From positions 1-64,000 of the forward strand of contig JADIMM010000070.1 of NCBI GenBank assembly GCA_017694795.1: a DNA stretch of 64,000 bases, read 5' to 3'. The stretch comes from Candidatus Gallitreponema excrementavium. Lineage in GTDB: Bacteria > Spirochaetota > Spirochaetia > Treponematales > Treponemataceae. Positions 26,425 through 35,600 of the stretch are shown here, piece after piece (the first letter of the stretch is position 1; each line of letters opens with the position of its first letter). Made by a program: the position numbers and the translations under genes. Below the pieces are notes generated by a model that had not been told where the DNA came from, ran no database searches, and was given only the letters and a program-made list of their open reading frames with translations.

Positions 26425-27714
26425 ATGAGTAACTTAATCGAACCTAAAATTTTAAAGGGCTTCCGGGATTTTTTGCCGGAGCAGGAAATTCCCAGGAAAG
26501 TCCTAATGGAAAAACTGGAAGAAGTATTCCGGCTTTACGGCTTTGTGCCTATTGATACGCCGGTTCTGGAATATTCTGAAATCCTGCTCAGGAAAAGTAA
26601 CGGGGAAACGGAAAAACAGGTATACCGTTTCCAAGACAACGGAGGCCGGGATATTGCCCTCCGTTTTGACCTGACAGTTCCCTTTGCCCGTTTTGTGGCA
26701 GAACACAAAGAAGAACTTGCAATGCCCTTCAAAAGATACCACATGGCAAAAGTATGGCGTGGGGAAAAGCCCCAGGCCGGCAGATACCGGGAATTCATCC
26801 AGTGCGATTTTGACACTGTAGGAACCGACAGTGCAGCAGCTGATTTTGAAATTCTTTCGGTAATGAAGGATTCCCTTAATGCCCTGGGTGTTTCAGGTGT
26901 AACAATCCATCTTTCCCACCGTGGAATTTTCAACAGGTTTCTTGAAAAACTGGGAATCAGGGAAAAATCAGAAGACATCCTCAGGACAGTAGACAAACTT
27001 GGAAAAACCGGGGAAGAAGAGGTTTTAAGACTCCTTTCCGAAATTACAGGAAAACCCAATGCCCTGGAAATCATGGAATACATTAAGGGTAAGGACAGTT
27101 TTGAAGAAACCCTTACCCTGATGGAAGAAAAATCCGGGGGAGAAAGCCCTGACTCAGTAAGACTTAAAGAGATATATTCAATGTTGAAAAATTCCGGAAT
27201 CGAAGACTCCTTTATCCTTGACCCTTCGATTACCCGGGGACTGGATTACTATACCGGAATCGTATACGAAACCTTTTTGAACGATTTACCAGGAATCGGC
27301 TCCGTATGTTCCGGCGGCAGGTATGATAATCTTACAGGACTTTACATGAAAGAAAGGCTTCCGGGAGTTGGTTCTTCCATAGGCCTTGACAGGCTTATTG
27401 CAGGCCTCGAAGAATTAAAACTTATAAAAAAAACCGGCAGCTTTACAAAGGCGGCAATTTTCTGCCAGGACACTAATCTTATGTGTGAATACCAGAAAAT
27501 TGCAGCGGAACTTAGGAAAAACGGCATAAGTACTGAAGTCTTTCCCGAAGAAAAAAAGATGGGACAACAGTATACCTGGGCAGAAAAAAAAGGTATCCCT
27601 TTCGGTATTCTGCTTTCCGGAAACAGTTTAAGCCTCAAAAACCTTAAAACAAGGGACACAAAGGAAGGCTGTTCCTTGGAAGAGGTTATCAAAGCCCTTA
27701 AAGAACAGGACTAA
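26425..27714 (+). CDS. hisS: Histidyl-tRNA synthetase
   Basis: This 429-residue class II synthetase charges tRNA-His. It shows the HisRS N-terminal KILKGFRDFLPEQ, motif 2 region WRGEKPQAGRYREFIQCDFD, the HisA motif LDYYTGIVYE and motif 3 PGVGSSIGLDRL, followed by the anticodon-binding domain. Two ATGs are in frame; AAGGA sits one base from the first (26419) and seven bases from ATG 26425, so the second is chosen. It is divergent from queA and convergent with hemW. Confidence 0.96.
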   Translation: MSNLIEPKILKGFRDFLPEQEIPRKVLMEKLEEVFRLYGFVPIDTPVLEYSEILLRKSNGETEKQVYRFQDNGGRDIALRFDLTVPFARFVAEHKEELAMPFKRYHMAKVWRGEKPQAGRYREFIQCDFDTVGTDSAAADFEILSVMKDSLNALGVSGVTIHLSHRGIFNRFLEKLGIREKSEDILRTVDKLGKTGEEEVLRLLSEITGKPNALEIMEYIKGKDSFEETLTLMEEKSGGESPDSVRLKEIYSMLKNSGIEDSFILDPSITRGLDYYTGIVYETFLNDLPGIGSVCSGGRYDNLTGLYMKERLPGVGSSIGLDRLIAGLEELKLIKKTGSFTKAAIFCQDTNLMCEYQKIAAELRKNGISTEVFPEEKKMGQQYTWAEKKGIPFGILLSGNSLSLKNLKTRDTKEGCSLEEVIKALKEQD

Positions 27715-27766
27715 TGCAAATCCGGAAAACCGCCGGATAAAAATCATGAAAGGCCGACTTCCCCTA

Positions 27767-27864
27767 AAAAAATCCCGTTTTCTGAAATGCACCTCCTAAA
27801 ATTGAACTTTTTTTGTCCAACTTTAGGGGTGCACTTCAAAATAACCTGAAAAACGGGATTTTTT
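27767..27864. terminator. Bidirectional terminator between hisS and hemW, with IS-end-like insert in the loop
   Basis: AAAAAATCCCGTTTT (27767-27781) pairs with AAAACGGGATTTTTT (27850-27864), a perfect 15-base stem with A/T tracts giving a T-run on both strands. The loop of about 70 bases contains a second long inverted repeat described next. Confidence 0.8.
27784..27838. repeat. MITE-like pair of IS3/IS150-type ends inside a terminator loop
   Basis: On the minus strand the left end starts TGAAGTGCACCCCTAAA and runs into GTTGGACA; the right end, read inward, starts TGAAATGCACCTCCTAAA and runs into ATTGAAC. The two match each other closely (27784-27800 against 27822-27837, one wobble and one bulge) and resemble IS150-group terminal repeats placed almost back to back. 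Only about 20 bases lie between, so no transposase is left. Confidence 0.5.
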
Positions 27865-27916
27865 GTCCCTTCCCGGCCCCTGTCACAAAACCGTGGGAAT
27901 TTAATTCCGGCCGGTT

Positions 27917-29224
27917 TTAAAGAGCATCAATTATATTAAAAAGTTCCCCCACAACAGCGTTGTAATTTTCAAAACCGGAATCATTCAGGGAATAAACAAA
28001 TCCCTGGCTGTCCTCCCCTGGACAGGCTTTTTCCCCTTCGGAGAAACATTTTTCCCCTCCGGAAAAAAATGGGAAAAACTCCACGGGAAGCCTGCTAAAA
28101 ATATACCGGGGATTCAGACCAAACCGTTTAAGGAATTCCCTACCCTCTACTCCGGAGCGTATTCTAAGCCCCATCATAAGAAATTCCTTCATACAGGTTT
28201 TTAAATCAAGATTTTCGGTTTCAATTTCTTTTACAGGGTTTTTAAACCACGCCATTACATTTTCCCTTGTATTAAACCTCCGGGCATTTCCCTGATAAAA
28301 AACGGTTCCGGAGGCCCCGGGGCCGATTCCGAGCCAGTTTCCCATGTTCCAGTAATTTAAATTGTGCAGGGACTCTTCACCGGATTTTGCGTAGTTGGAA
28401 ATTTCATATCTCAGATATCCGTTTTTTAAAAGAGTTTCCACCCCTGTCCGGTGAAGTTCCTCCCCAAAATCCAAAAGCTGTTCCTGTTGTACCGGACTCA
28501 ATTCTTTTTCCAACCCGGAACCTTCATCTACGGACAGTGAATACAAGGAAACATGGGGTGGTGAAAATTTAAGGATTTCCTGCAAAGAAGCATAAAAAGA
28601 TTCAAGGGTTTCTCCCGGCAGGCCTGAAATAATATCACAGGACCACCTTAAACCGCTGGAAGAAAGGATTTCCAGGGCCTTTTTATTAAGAGCTTTGTCA
28701 GCCCTCCGGTAAATTCTTCTTAATACAGAATCGGTCATGGACTGTATTCCCAGGGAAACCCGGTTAATTCCGGCCTTTTTCAGGCTGTAAACCCAGTCTC
28801 CGGTAACTTCAGCCGGATTTGCCTCTATGGTAGCTTCATTCCATTCTTTGCCACCGGTTATCTTCCCGATTTCCCCGGTAAGACGGCATAAAAGCCTTTC
28901 CGACATTAGCGACGGCGACCCGCCGCCGAAATACAGGGTTTCCCATTCCGTGATGTCAAAAACAGAAGCAAAATATTTCAATTCTTTTTCAAAGGAATCA
29001 AAGTATAAATCTTCGATTTCACCGGGAATTTTTCCGGGTGCACTGCCCTCCAGACAGTCCGGAAATTTTCTGCCAAGCCCTCCGGCAGTTTTTTTTCCAT
29101 CAATATAACGGTTTTTTCCGGAACAACTTTCAGATGCCAGTGTTTCCGGGGAAACGGAATAAAATCCACAGTAAGCACACTTGGAAACGCAAAACGGAAA
29201 GTGAACATACAGTGAAAATTTCAT
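27917..29224 (-). CDS. hemW: HemW-like radical SAM protein (coproporphyrinogen III oxidase-like)
   Basis: The 435-residue protein has the radical-SAM Cys motif at C12, C16 and C19 (FCVSKCAYCGFY), GGGSPSL for SAM binding, and the HemN/HemW C-terminal region. The extra Cys after CxxxCxxC typical of true HemN is not present in CGFY, which favours HemW, a heme-trafficking protein. Compared with typical HemW (about 380 residues) it has inserts near 25-60 and at the C-terminus, both Lys/Gly/Glu-rich. It follows the signal-peptidase-like gene by 36 bases and has no clear Shine-Dalgarno; TATAGT occurs two bases before the ATG. Confidence 0.85.
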   Translation of the reverse strand: MKFSLYVHFPFCVSKCAYCGFYSVSPETLASESCSGKNRYIDGKKTAGGLGRKFPDCLEGSAPGKIPGEIEDLYFDSFEKELKYFASVFDITEWETLYFGGGSPSLMSERLLCRLTGEIGKITGGKEWNEATIEANPAEVTGDWVYSLKKAGINRVSLGIQSMTDSVLRRIYRRADKALNKKALEILSSSGLRWSCDIISGLPGETLESFYASLQEILKFSPPHVSLYSLSVDEGSGLEKELSPVQQEQLLDFGEELHRTGVETLLKNGYLRYEISNYAKSGEESLHNLNYWNMGNWLGIGPGASGTVFYQGNARRFNTRENVMAWFKNPVKEIETENLDLKTCMKEFLMMGLRIRSGVEGREFLKRFGLNPRYIFSRLPVEFFPFFSGGEKCFSEGEKACPGEDSQGFVYSLNDSGFENYNAVVGELFNIIDAL

Positions 29225-29260
29225 AAACTATACAAAATCATCCCGGAACCCTGTGGAATT

Positions 29261-29995
29261 TCAAACCCCGGAAAATTTTCCCAAGGGCCAGTAACGGAAA
29301 AGGGCACCGCCTTTTATCCTTTCTCTGGTTACAGGTCCCGTAAAGCGGGAATCCGTTCCCGAAGTCCGGTTGTCGCAGAGGACGAAATACTGGTCTTCAC
29401 CCAGCACCATGGCGTCAAGGTTACCTGACCAGGGAAGGGAATCCCCCCAGTTTTCGGGACGGGGCTCTATAAGAGGGTTATAATCAATATCACTAAGTTC
29501 AAATTCTGTCAAAAAGAACTCGCTTCCCACAGGTTTCACGTATAGGATAAAATCTTTCATATAAACTTCCTCTCCGGGAAAAGCAAGAACACGGCGGATT
29601 GATGCCGTTGTACCGATTTTATCCCAATATACGGTCAGGTCGATTCTCTGCAACGTTAAAAATGATACAATACTGTTGGCAAAATCCACATACCAGGGAT
29701 ATTCTTCCTCATACAACGGCTCAATCAATACAATGGAGCCCCGTTTTTTCTTAAGGTCATCCTCTGTTTCATTCCCGTTTAAAAGGGCTTTTTTGGCGGC
29801 AGGGGAAAAAACCAAGGCATCACCACTGGAAATTTCAGGTTCCATTGCAGAAGACCGTACATAGACAGCCTGAAACAGGTACGTTGAAAGAAGTACATAG
29901 AAAATATATATCAGCACCAGACATAAAAAGACAAAAAGAATCTTCTGCCTGTGCTCTTTGTGCTCACTGAAAGAAAAATTCCGGCTGCGGCTCAT
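29261..29995 (-). CDS. Signal peptidase I-like protein lacking the catalytic dyad
   Basis: This 244-residue protein has one N-terminal membrane helix (about 18-42) followed by an S26-type periplasmic domain. Conserved boxes are recognisable: box B reads RSSAMEPEISSGD, box D reads ASIRRVLAFPGEEV and box E reads LCDNRTSGTDSRFTG. The catalytic Ser, three residues before the box-B Pro, is Ala50 (codon GCA), and the general-base Lys of the usual IKR motif is Arg134. Both dyad residues are therefore absent in an otherwise intact frame, so it is probably not an active leader peptidase. A strong AAGGGGGG site precedes the ATG. It is divergent from smpB and upstream of hemW. Confidence 0.8.
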   Translation of the reverse strand: MSRSRNFSFSEHKEHRQKILFVFLCLVLIYIFYVLLSTYLFQAVYVRSSAMEPEISSGDALVFSPAAKKALLNGNETEDDLKKKRGSIVLIEPLYEEEYPWYVDFANSIVSFLTLQRIDLTVYWDKIGTTASIRRVLAFPGEEVYMKDFILYVKPVGSEFFLTEFELSDIDYNPLIEPRPENWGDSLPWSGNLDAMVLGEDQYFVLCDNRTSGTDSRFTGPVTRERIKGGALFRYWPLGKFSGV

Positions 29996-30037
29996 TTGCC
30001 CCCCTTACGGGGAAAATACTACCATGAAGATAAATCG

Positions 30038-30066
30038 TTGACAAGAGCAACTGCAATTTCTATAAT
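30038..30066 (+). promoter_or_regulatory. Consensus promoter predicting a leaderless smpB mRNA
   Basis: TTGACA (30038-30043), a 17-base spacer and TATAAT (30061-30066) match the sigma-70 consensus exactly. Six bases later comes the A of the smpB ATG at 30073, the expected transcription start. No Shine-Dalgarno fits between. Confidence 0.85.
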
Positions 30067-30072
30067 CCCTGT

Positions 30073-30543
30073 ATGGCAAAAGAACCAGGTACCAAATTGA
30101 TAGCCCAGAACAAAAAAGCCCGTTTTAACTACTCCATCGATGAAAGTATTGAATGTGGAATCGAGTTAAAGGGTACCGAAGTAAAATCCGTAAAAAGCGG
30201 AATGATTTCTTTTGGGGATTCCTTTGCAGAAATAGAGAACGGAGAAGTATGGTTAAGGAATTTCCATATTTCCGAATACGGATATTCTTCCTATTTCAGT
30301 CATGATCCGGACAGGAAAAAGAAACTTTTGCTCCACAAAGAAGAAATAAAAAAATTGTTACGCAAAACAGAAGAAAAAGGTTATACTCTTGTACCGTTGG
30401 ATGTATACCTTAAAAATGGAAAAGTAAAGGTAAACCTGGGAATCTGTAAGGGCAAAAAACAGTTTGACAAGCGGGCAGATATAAAGGAAAGGGATCTAAA
30501 AAGGGATATTCAGCGGGAATTCAGGAATAAACAGGACGGTTGA
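30073..30543 (+). CDS. smpB: SsrA-binding protein SmpB
   Basis: This 156-residue protein binds tmRNA and brings it to stalled ribosomes for trans-translation. Family segments are IAQNKKARFNYSIDES, ELKGTEVKSVKSG, the SFAEIENGEVWLRNFHISEY-type region (about 50-70) and the basic C-terminal tail RADIKERDLKRDIQR that enters the decoding channel. Length is typical. The ATG coincides with the predicted transcription start of a consensus promoter. It is divergent from the signal-peptidase-like gene. Confidence 0.96.
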   Translation: MAKEPGTKLIAQNKKARFNYSIDESIECGIELKGTEVKSVKSGMISFGDSFAEIENGEVWLRNFHISEYGYSSYFSHDPDRKKKLLLHKEEIKKLLRKTEEKGYTLVPLDVYLKNGKVKVNLGICKGKKQFDKRADIKERDLKRDIQREFRNKQDG

Positions 30544-30588
30544 TTTTTTTGTGGAATTAAATAAAGTTACAAGTTATTATTGGAGAGT

Positions 30589-31425
30589 ATGAAGAGAAAA
30601 AATGAAATTTTCAGTTTAGTATTTCTCTTTTTTTCCACGGTGGTTTTGTATGCCGGGGATGTCCCCACTGTAGGATTCAGGAATTTATCCGCTACAGGAA
30701 TTGACCAGCCGGGACTGATTACCCTTGACAACCTTATTTTTGATTTTTTAAAGGAACAAAGGACAATAAACGCCGTTGATTTACGTAGCACTCCGGGGGA
30801 ACCGGAACCTGTTGTACAAACGGACTATATATGCACAGGAAGCATTTCACTCGAAAACAGCAGGTACTACCTTACCCTGGTAATGTATGTTATGCCGGAC
30901 AATGTAAAGACGGCGGAAATTACAAGGAATTACGACAGTTACAACCGGATTCTCCTTGAATCCAGAACCGTACTGAAAGAGCTGATTGAGGCCATGAACC
31001 GTACTTCCACCCTTACTGACGCTCCAAGTGAACAGGTAAATTTCATCCCCGTAACAAATCTGGATGCCCTTTCCGGTTCCTGGAGGGGAGAAGAAGGCAT
31101 TGAGAAAGTTGTTATACTCAGGGGAGGCAAGGCTGTGGTTTTTTTCTCAACAGGAATATCCATGCAACTTGAACTTTCCTTATCTGACGGAAAACTCATA
31201 GCCAGACAAAAAGGGCCGAACCAGGTAAAATATTTTGTATTTCTCCCTGCCGTGGTGGCAACAAAGGTTGCTGCATCAGCCCCGCCTGCCAGCTGGGAAC
31301 TGTCCCTTACAGAGGACAAACAGTCCCTGATAGGTGTACACAACACTGTAGAGGTATCTCATAACGGAACAGATGTAATTTCAGTAAAAGAAGTCAGCCC
31401 CCAGGTTAAGTGGGACCGGGAATAG
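30589..31425 (+). CDS. Exported protein with a CsgG/TolB-N-like domain
   Basis: The 278-residue protein has a cleavable-looking signal peptide (about 1-24, ending near VVLYAG). Residues about 30-150 follow the alternating alpha/beta pattern of CsgG, LpoB and TolB N-terminal domains ('GLITLDNLIFDFLKEQ', then 'DYICTGSISLENSRYYL'), which act in envelope assembly. The C-terminal part (about 160-278) is beta-rich, with 'LSGSWRGEEGIEKVV' suggesting a lipocalin-like module. There is no lipobox Cys near the cleavage region, so it is more likely periplasmic than a lipoprotein. GGAG lies four bases before ATG 30589. Function unknown. Confidence 0.6.
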   Translation: MKRKNEIFSLVFLFFSTVVLYAGDVPTVGFRNLSATGIDQPGLITLDNLIFDFLKEQRTINAVDLRSTPGEPEPVVQTDYICTGSISLENSRYYLTLVMYVMPDNVKTAEITRNYDSYNRILLESRTVLKELIEAMNRTSTLTDAPSEQVNFIPVTNLDALSGSWRGEEGIEKVVILRGGKAVVFFSTGISMQLELSLSDGKLIARQKGPNQVKYFVFLPAVVATKVAASAPPASWELSLTEDKQSLIGVHNTVEVSHNGTDVISVKEVSPQVKWDRE

Positions 31426-31440
31426 TTCTTCTTTCTATAT

Positions 31441-32013
31441 CTATCCAAGCAGAGTTTCAGGGAAAATTCCCGCCCCCTGCCTTAAAATTACGGGGGTACT
31501 TCCGGTAAGATCAACAATGGTGGATGGTTCAGGATCAGGACAGTTTCCCTTGTCAATTATCAAGGCTACCTTTGACTCAAAGCTGCCGATTATATCTTCT
31601 ATCCTCTGCAATGCAGGTTGCCCGCTGAAATTTACACTGGTAGAAAAAACAGGGGCTCCGGTGTTTTCTACCAGTTTTCTAAGCCATTGGTCTTTTGGAC
31701 ACCGGAGACTGATGGTCCCCCCAGTCAAACCTCTTAATATGAAAGTAAAAGGCCCGGGCCAAAGCCCGAGAATTTCAGGCCTGATAACGTCCCGGGTATA
31801 CAACTTATAATGTTCAGGAAAAGGAATAAGCCTTAAAAAAGGCTTTCCCTCTTCCCTGCCCTTGCACTTGTAAATCAGAGGGGCAGAAGCAGGAGCTATC
31901 CCTGAAATACCGTATATTGTGTCCGTAGGAAGTATAACAAGTCTGCCGGAAGCCAGTATTTCACAGGCTTTTTCCATACACCCGGCAGGAGATTCTTCGT
32001 ATTTTAATACCAT
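31441..32013 (-). CDS. Sua5/YciO/YrdC-type threonylcarbamoyl-AMP synthase
   Basis: This 190-residue protein matches TsaC/YrdC: 'LVILPTDTIYGISG' at the N-terminus, KGREEGKPFLRLI (usually KxRPxxxPL), WPGPFTFIL, SLRCPKDQWLRKL and STSVNFSGQPA. It would make threonylcarbamoyl-AMP for t6A37 of tRNA. The Arg-Pro of the KRRP motif reads Arg-Glu-Glu here, a departure that may indicate a YciO-like relative. The frame is open far upstream, but the YrdC homology and the stop of the upstream gene (32015) point to ATG 32013. It is coupled to the FtsB-like gene. Confidence 0.8.
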   Translation of the reverse strand: MVLKYEESPAGCMEKACEILASGRLVILPTDTIYGISGIAPASAPLIYKCKGREEGKPFLRLIPFPEHYKLYTRDVIRPEILGLWPGPFTFILRGLTGGTISLRCPKDQWLRKLVENTGAPVFSTSVNFSGQPALQRIEDIIGSFESKVALIIDKGNCPDPEPSTIVDLTGSTPVILRQGAGIFPETLLG

Positions 32014-32014
32014 A

Positions 32015-32452
32015 TCAGTTCCCGACCTTTTGAAAATTATAAAAAAACAGAAGAAAGAACAACACACACAGCAATCCAAGGAAAGCGGACACCCACTCCG
32101 GTACCGTCTGAGGTTCCTCAACATGGTAGGGCGTTCCGCTTTGATACCGCTGGAAAGCACTAAGTCCCGGCTCAATATAGTCTGCAAGCTTGATAAGCCG
32201 TTCACCCTCACAAACAAAACCTAATTCATGGGCATACATTTTAATAATTTCATCATCATAATCCAATGCAGTAATTTCAGCCTTTAATGATTTTGAAATT
32301 CCTTCTATTTTCTCAATATTTTCCACAAGATTGACTTTTTGAACCTGTAATTCCCTGTAGGCATTTTTACCGGAAGGGCCGAAAAAAACAGAGACACAGC
32401 AAAAAACAAAAACCCCTGCTGTTACCGAAAATAAAATATAAGATGCTTTCAT
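32015..32452 (-). CDS. FtsB/DivIC-like septum protein with a second membrane helix
   Basis: The 145-residue protein has an N-terminal membrane helix (about 4-26), a short extracytoplasmic coiled coil (about 35-70) and the septum-initiator ending 'YAHELGFVCEGERLIKL', as in FtsB/DivIC, where a similar YxxExLGxxxPGE element contacts FtsL and FtsQ. Beyond the usual family end lies a 50-residue extension with a second membrane helix (about 117-137), unlike standard FtsB. No Shine-Dalgarno precedes ATG 32452. The longer open frame to 32524 would begin inside the divergent promoter region. Confidence 0.65.
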   Translation of the reverse strand: MKASYILFSVTAGVFVFCCVSVFFGPSGKNAYRELQVQKVNLVENIEKIEGISKSLKAEITALDYDDEIIKMYAHELGFVCEGERLIKLADYIEPGLSAFQRYQSGTPYHVEEPQTVPEWVSAFLGLLCVLFFLLFFYNFQKVGN

Positions 32453-32503
32453 ACTATTGTTTATTGACGGAAAAAACCCCGGAACCTTTAAAAGTTTTTT
32501 TAA

Positions 32504-32532
32504 TTGACAACAGGCAAATGTCAAGATAAAGT
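32504..32532 (+). promoter_or_regulatory. Candidate promoter of the large acidic protein gene
   Basis: TTGACA (32504-32509), a 17-base spacer and TAAAGT (32527-32532). The -35 forms an inverted repeat with TGTCAA at 32519-32524, which is a TTGACA on the opposite strand. The leader to the ATG at 32662 would be about 120 bases. Confidence 0.5.
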
Positions 32533-32661
32533 ATATAAATGTCTAATACCACAAATTTAAAGACTAAATTCATTTGCAATGGTTAAGAAATGCAGCTGAA
32601 TTGCCGATAAACATAAAGGAATTTTTTATTCGAATTTACAAATGGAATCGGGGAGAATTAA

Positions 32662-35600
32662 ATGCCATCTGATTTTGAAAAAAATAAAGAACAGGAACTG
32701 GACAGGTACGGTGTTTGGATCAAAAGCGGGCCTCAGGATGTGAATGATACAACCGGAGATACAGCTGTCAATCTTGAACCACCTGTGGAATTACAGGATT
32801 TGCAGGAAAAACAGCCTGTATCAGAAACCCCTGCTTCCGTTGATGGCTCTATAGAACCGGAATCCGGAGCTGAGACAGAAACCGCCGAACCGGATGAAAC
32901 CGGAGTTCAGGATGCACTGGAAGAGCTTGATCTGCCTCCCCTTTCAGATTTTAATTCCCTGGATGAGGAAACAGAGTTACCTGTTAAAGATGAGGAAATT
33001 ACAGAAGCGGACTTTGAAATTCAGCCGTCAACGGAAATCAAGACATCAGAAGGCACAGAAAATACCATGCCGGAGGACACTGGTTCTTCCGAAGAATCCC
33101 CCCATATAAATATCGTTCAGGATGACGGAGCCGCAAGTTTTGAAGATGATTCTCTTGCTGAACCTGATGATGACAACGGAAGCGACGCCCTTCCTGAAGA
33201 ACAGACAATTACAGTAGAAAACGATTGGATATCGGACAAAGAAGATGTGCCGGTCTGGGAATCAGAAAAAACAAGCCATGAAGCAGATTTAAAGGATGCG
33301 GAAAATCCGGAAAATGACGCAGAACCACCGGAATCAGGCAGCATAGTTTTCGCAGAGGACAGGGATGAATTTCCTGACTTTTCAGCCTTTTTGGATGAAT
33401 CTGAACTTTCCCAGATTGATAATATGACGCCACCGCCCAGGACAGAAAAAAAAGAAAGCTCCGGTGACGGTATGGAAGAAATTTCCATGGATGATTTCGG
33501 GCTGAGTGATGACTTCAGCGAAATTTCTCTGGATGATTTTATGAGTGATGGTTCTTCATCAAAAGCAAAAGAAAATCAGGCAGTATTTGATGATACACCT
33601 CCTTTGAATATAGATTTGGAATTTGATGACGAATTCATTGAAGAATCAAAGAAAATGTCCAGAACCCAGACTGATTCAGACGACCTTTTAAGCCAGTTTT
33701 TTGATGATGACTTTGGCGTTGAAATTATAGATGAAAGCCCGGATCTTTCGGAATCCTCTAAAACTTCCGGAAAAACGGAACAAACCGGTAGCACTGACTT
33801 TGACCTTTCAGAAATAGAGGGTTTTGAGATGTTTGATGATACAGAAGCCTCCCCTGTTTCCGAAGAAAAACCCCATGAGGATAATATCAGTAGCATAGGA
33901 AAAACAGAAGAAATTTCATTAAGTGATTTTGACACGGAATCCACCGGTTCTGAAACACCGGACACAGTTAAGTCAAGGGGGGGTAATGACGGTTCAGAAG
34001 ATGTTACCTCAGAATTTGATGATATACTTTCTGAAATAGGACCTTCTGCAAACCAAGGCAGCCAGTCAATTGACAAACCTTCTTCCGGGGATATAAATCT
34101 CACAGTAACCGTAGAAGATGACGAAGAAACCGAGGAAGAGCCGGAACCTGAAATGGATAATCTCGAGGAAGAGGAAGAAGAAATTTCTGTTCCCATTTAT
34201 ATCGAAGATGCTGGCAAAACCCCGGAACCTTCTAAACCCAACAATGCACCTTCTCCGGGGGATTTTGATTTAAGCGAGATTGAAGGATTTGAATTCCTGG
34301 ATTCCGATTCTCCGTCCAAGAAATCTGAACAAAATGAAACCGTTTCCGAAGAAACCATAACACAAGAGAAAACAACCGCAGAGCCTGTTGTCGCAGAAGA
34401 TGAAACAACCGCAGAGCCTGTTGTTGCAAAAGACGAAATAACCGCAGAGCCTGTTGTTACAGAAGATGAAACAATCGCAGAGCCTGTTGTTGCAGAAGAT
34501 GAAACAATCGCAGAACCTGTTGTCGCAGAAGAAGAAATAACCGCAGAACCTGTTGTTGCAGAGGAAGAAACACCTTTGGCAGCCCCAGATTTTGCCGAGC
34601 CTGCCGTTCAGGAAGAGGAAATAACCGCAGATCCTGTTGTTGCAGAGGAAGAAACACCTTTGGCAGACTTGGACTTTGCAGAGCCTGCCCTTCAGGAAGA
34701 AGAAATAATTGCAGAACCGGCTGTAGAAGACAACGAAATAACCGCAGAGCCTGTTGTTGCAGAAGATGAAACAATCGCAGAACCTGTTGTTGCAGAGGAC
34801 GAAACACCTTTGGCAGACTTGGACTTTGCCGAGCCTGCCCTTCAGGAAGAGGAAATAATTGCAGAACCGGCTGTCACAGAAGATGAAACAATCGCAGAAC
34901 CTGTTGTTGCAGAAGACGAAACAATCGCAGAGCCTGTTGTTACAGAAGACGAAATAACCGCAGAGCCTGTTGTCGCAGAGGAAGAAACACCTTTGGCAGA
35001 CTTAGACTTTGCCGAGCCTGCCCTTCAGGAAGAGGAAATAATTGCAGAACCGGCTGAAGAAGACGACGAAATAACCGCAGAGCCTGTTGTTGCAGAAGAT
35101 GAAACACCTTTGGCAGACCCGGATTTTGCCGAGCCTGCCCTTCAGGAAGAAGAAACAATCGCAGAGCCTGTTGTTGCAGAAGACGAAACAATCGCAGAGC
35201 CTGTTGTCACAGAGGAAGAAACACCTTTGGCAGACTTGGACTTTGCCGAGCCTGCCCTTCAGGAAGACGAAACAATCGCAGAACCTGTTGTTCCAGAGGA
35301 AGAAACACCTTTGGCAGACCCGGATTTTGCCGAGCCTGCCCTTCAGGAAGAGGAAATAATTGCAGAACCGGCTGTAGAAGAAGAAAAATGTGGAACAGAA
35401 AAAGAAGCTGACAACAATAAACAGGAACAAGTAGAAGCAGTTAACACTGAAACAGCAGATGTTTCTGATATGTTTCTGGAATCCACAGGTAACTCAGAAA
35501 ATACAAGTGAAACAATGAAAGATCTTGATATTCCCCCTGCATTAGGGGAACCCGGTGATAAAGAAACAGTTGAAATAAACACACCTAAACTTGATATAAC

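Noticed and set aside
29225..29240. Leaderless start for hemW from TATAGT
   Set aside because: The hexamer ends two bases before the ATG, so transcription would begin inside the codon or after it, and no -35 is present. Co-transcription from the upstream gene is more likely.
32014..32217. N-terminal extension of the YrdC-like protein
   Set aside because: It would overlap the FtsB-like gene on the same strand in another frame, has no homology to YrdC, and ATG 32013 gives the normal length.
34372..35388. Regularly spaced repeats resembling a CRISPR array
   Set aside because: The repeats are contiguous coding units of 33 and 51 bases in one open frame, with no variable spacers.
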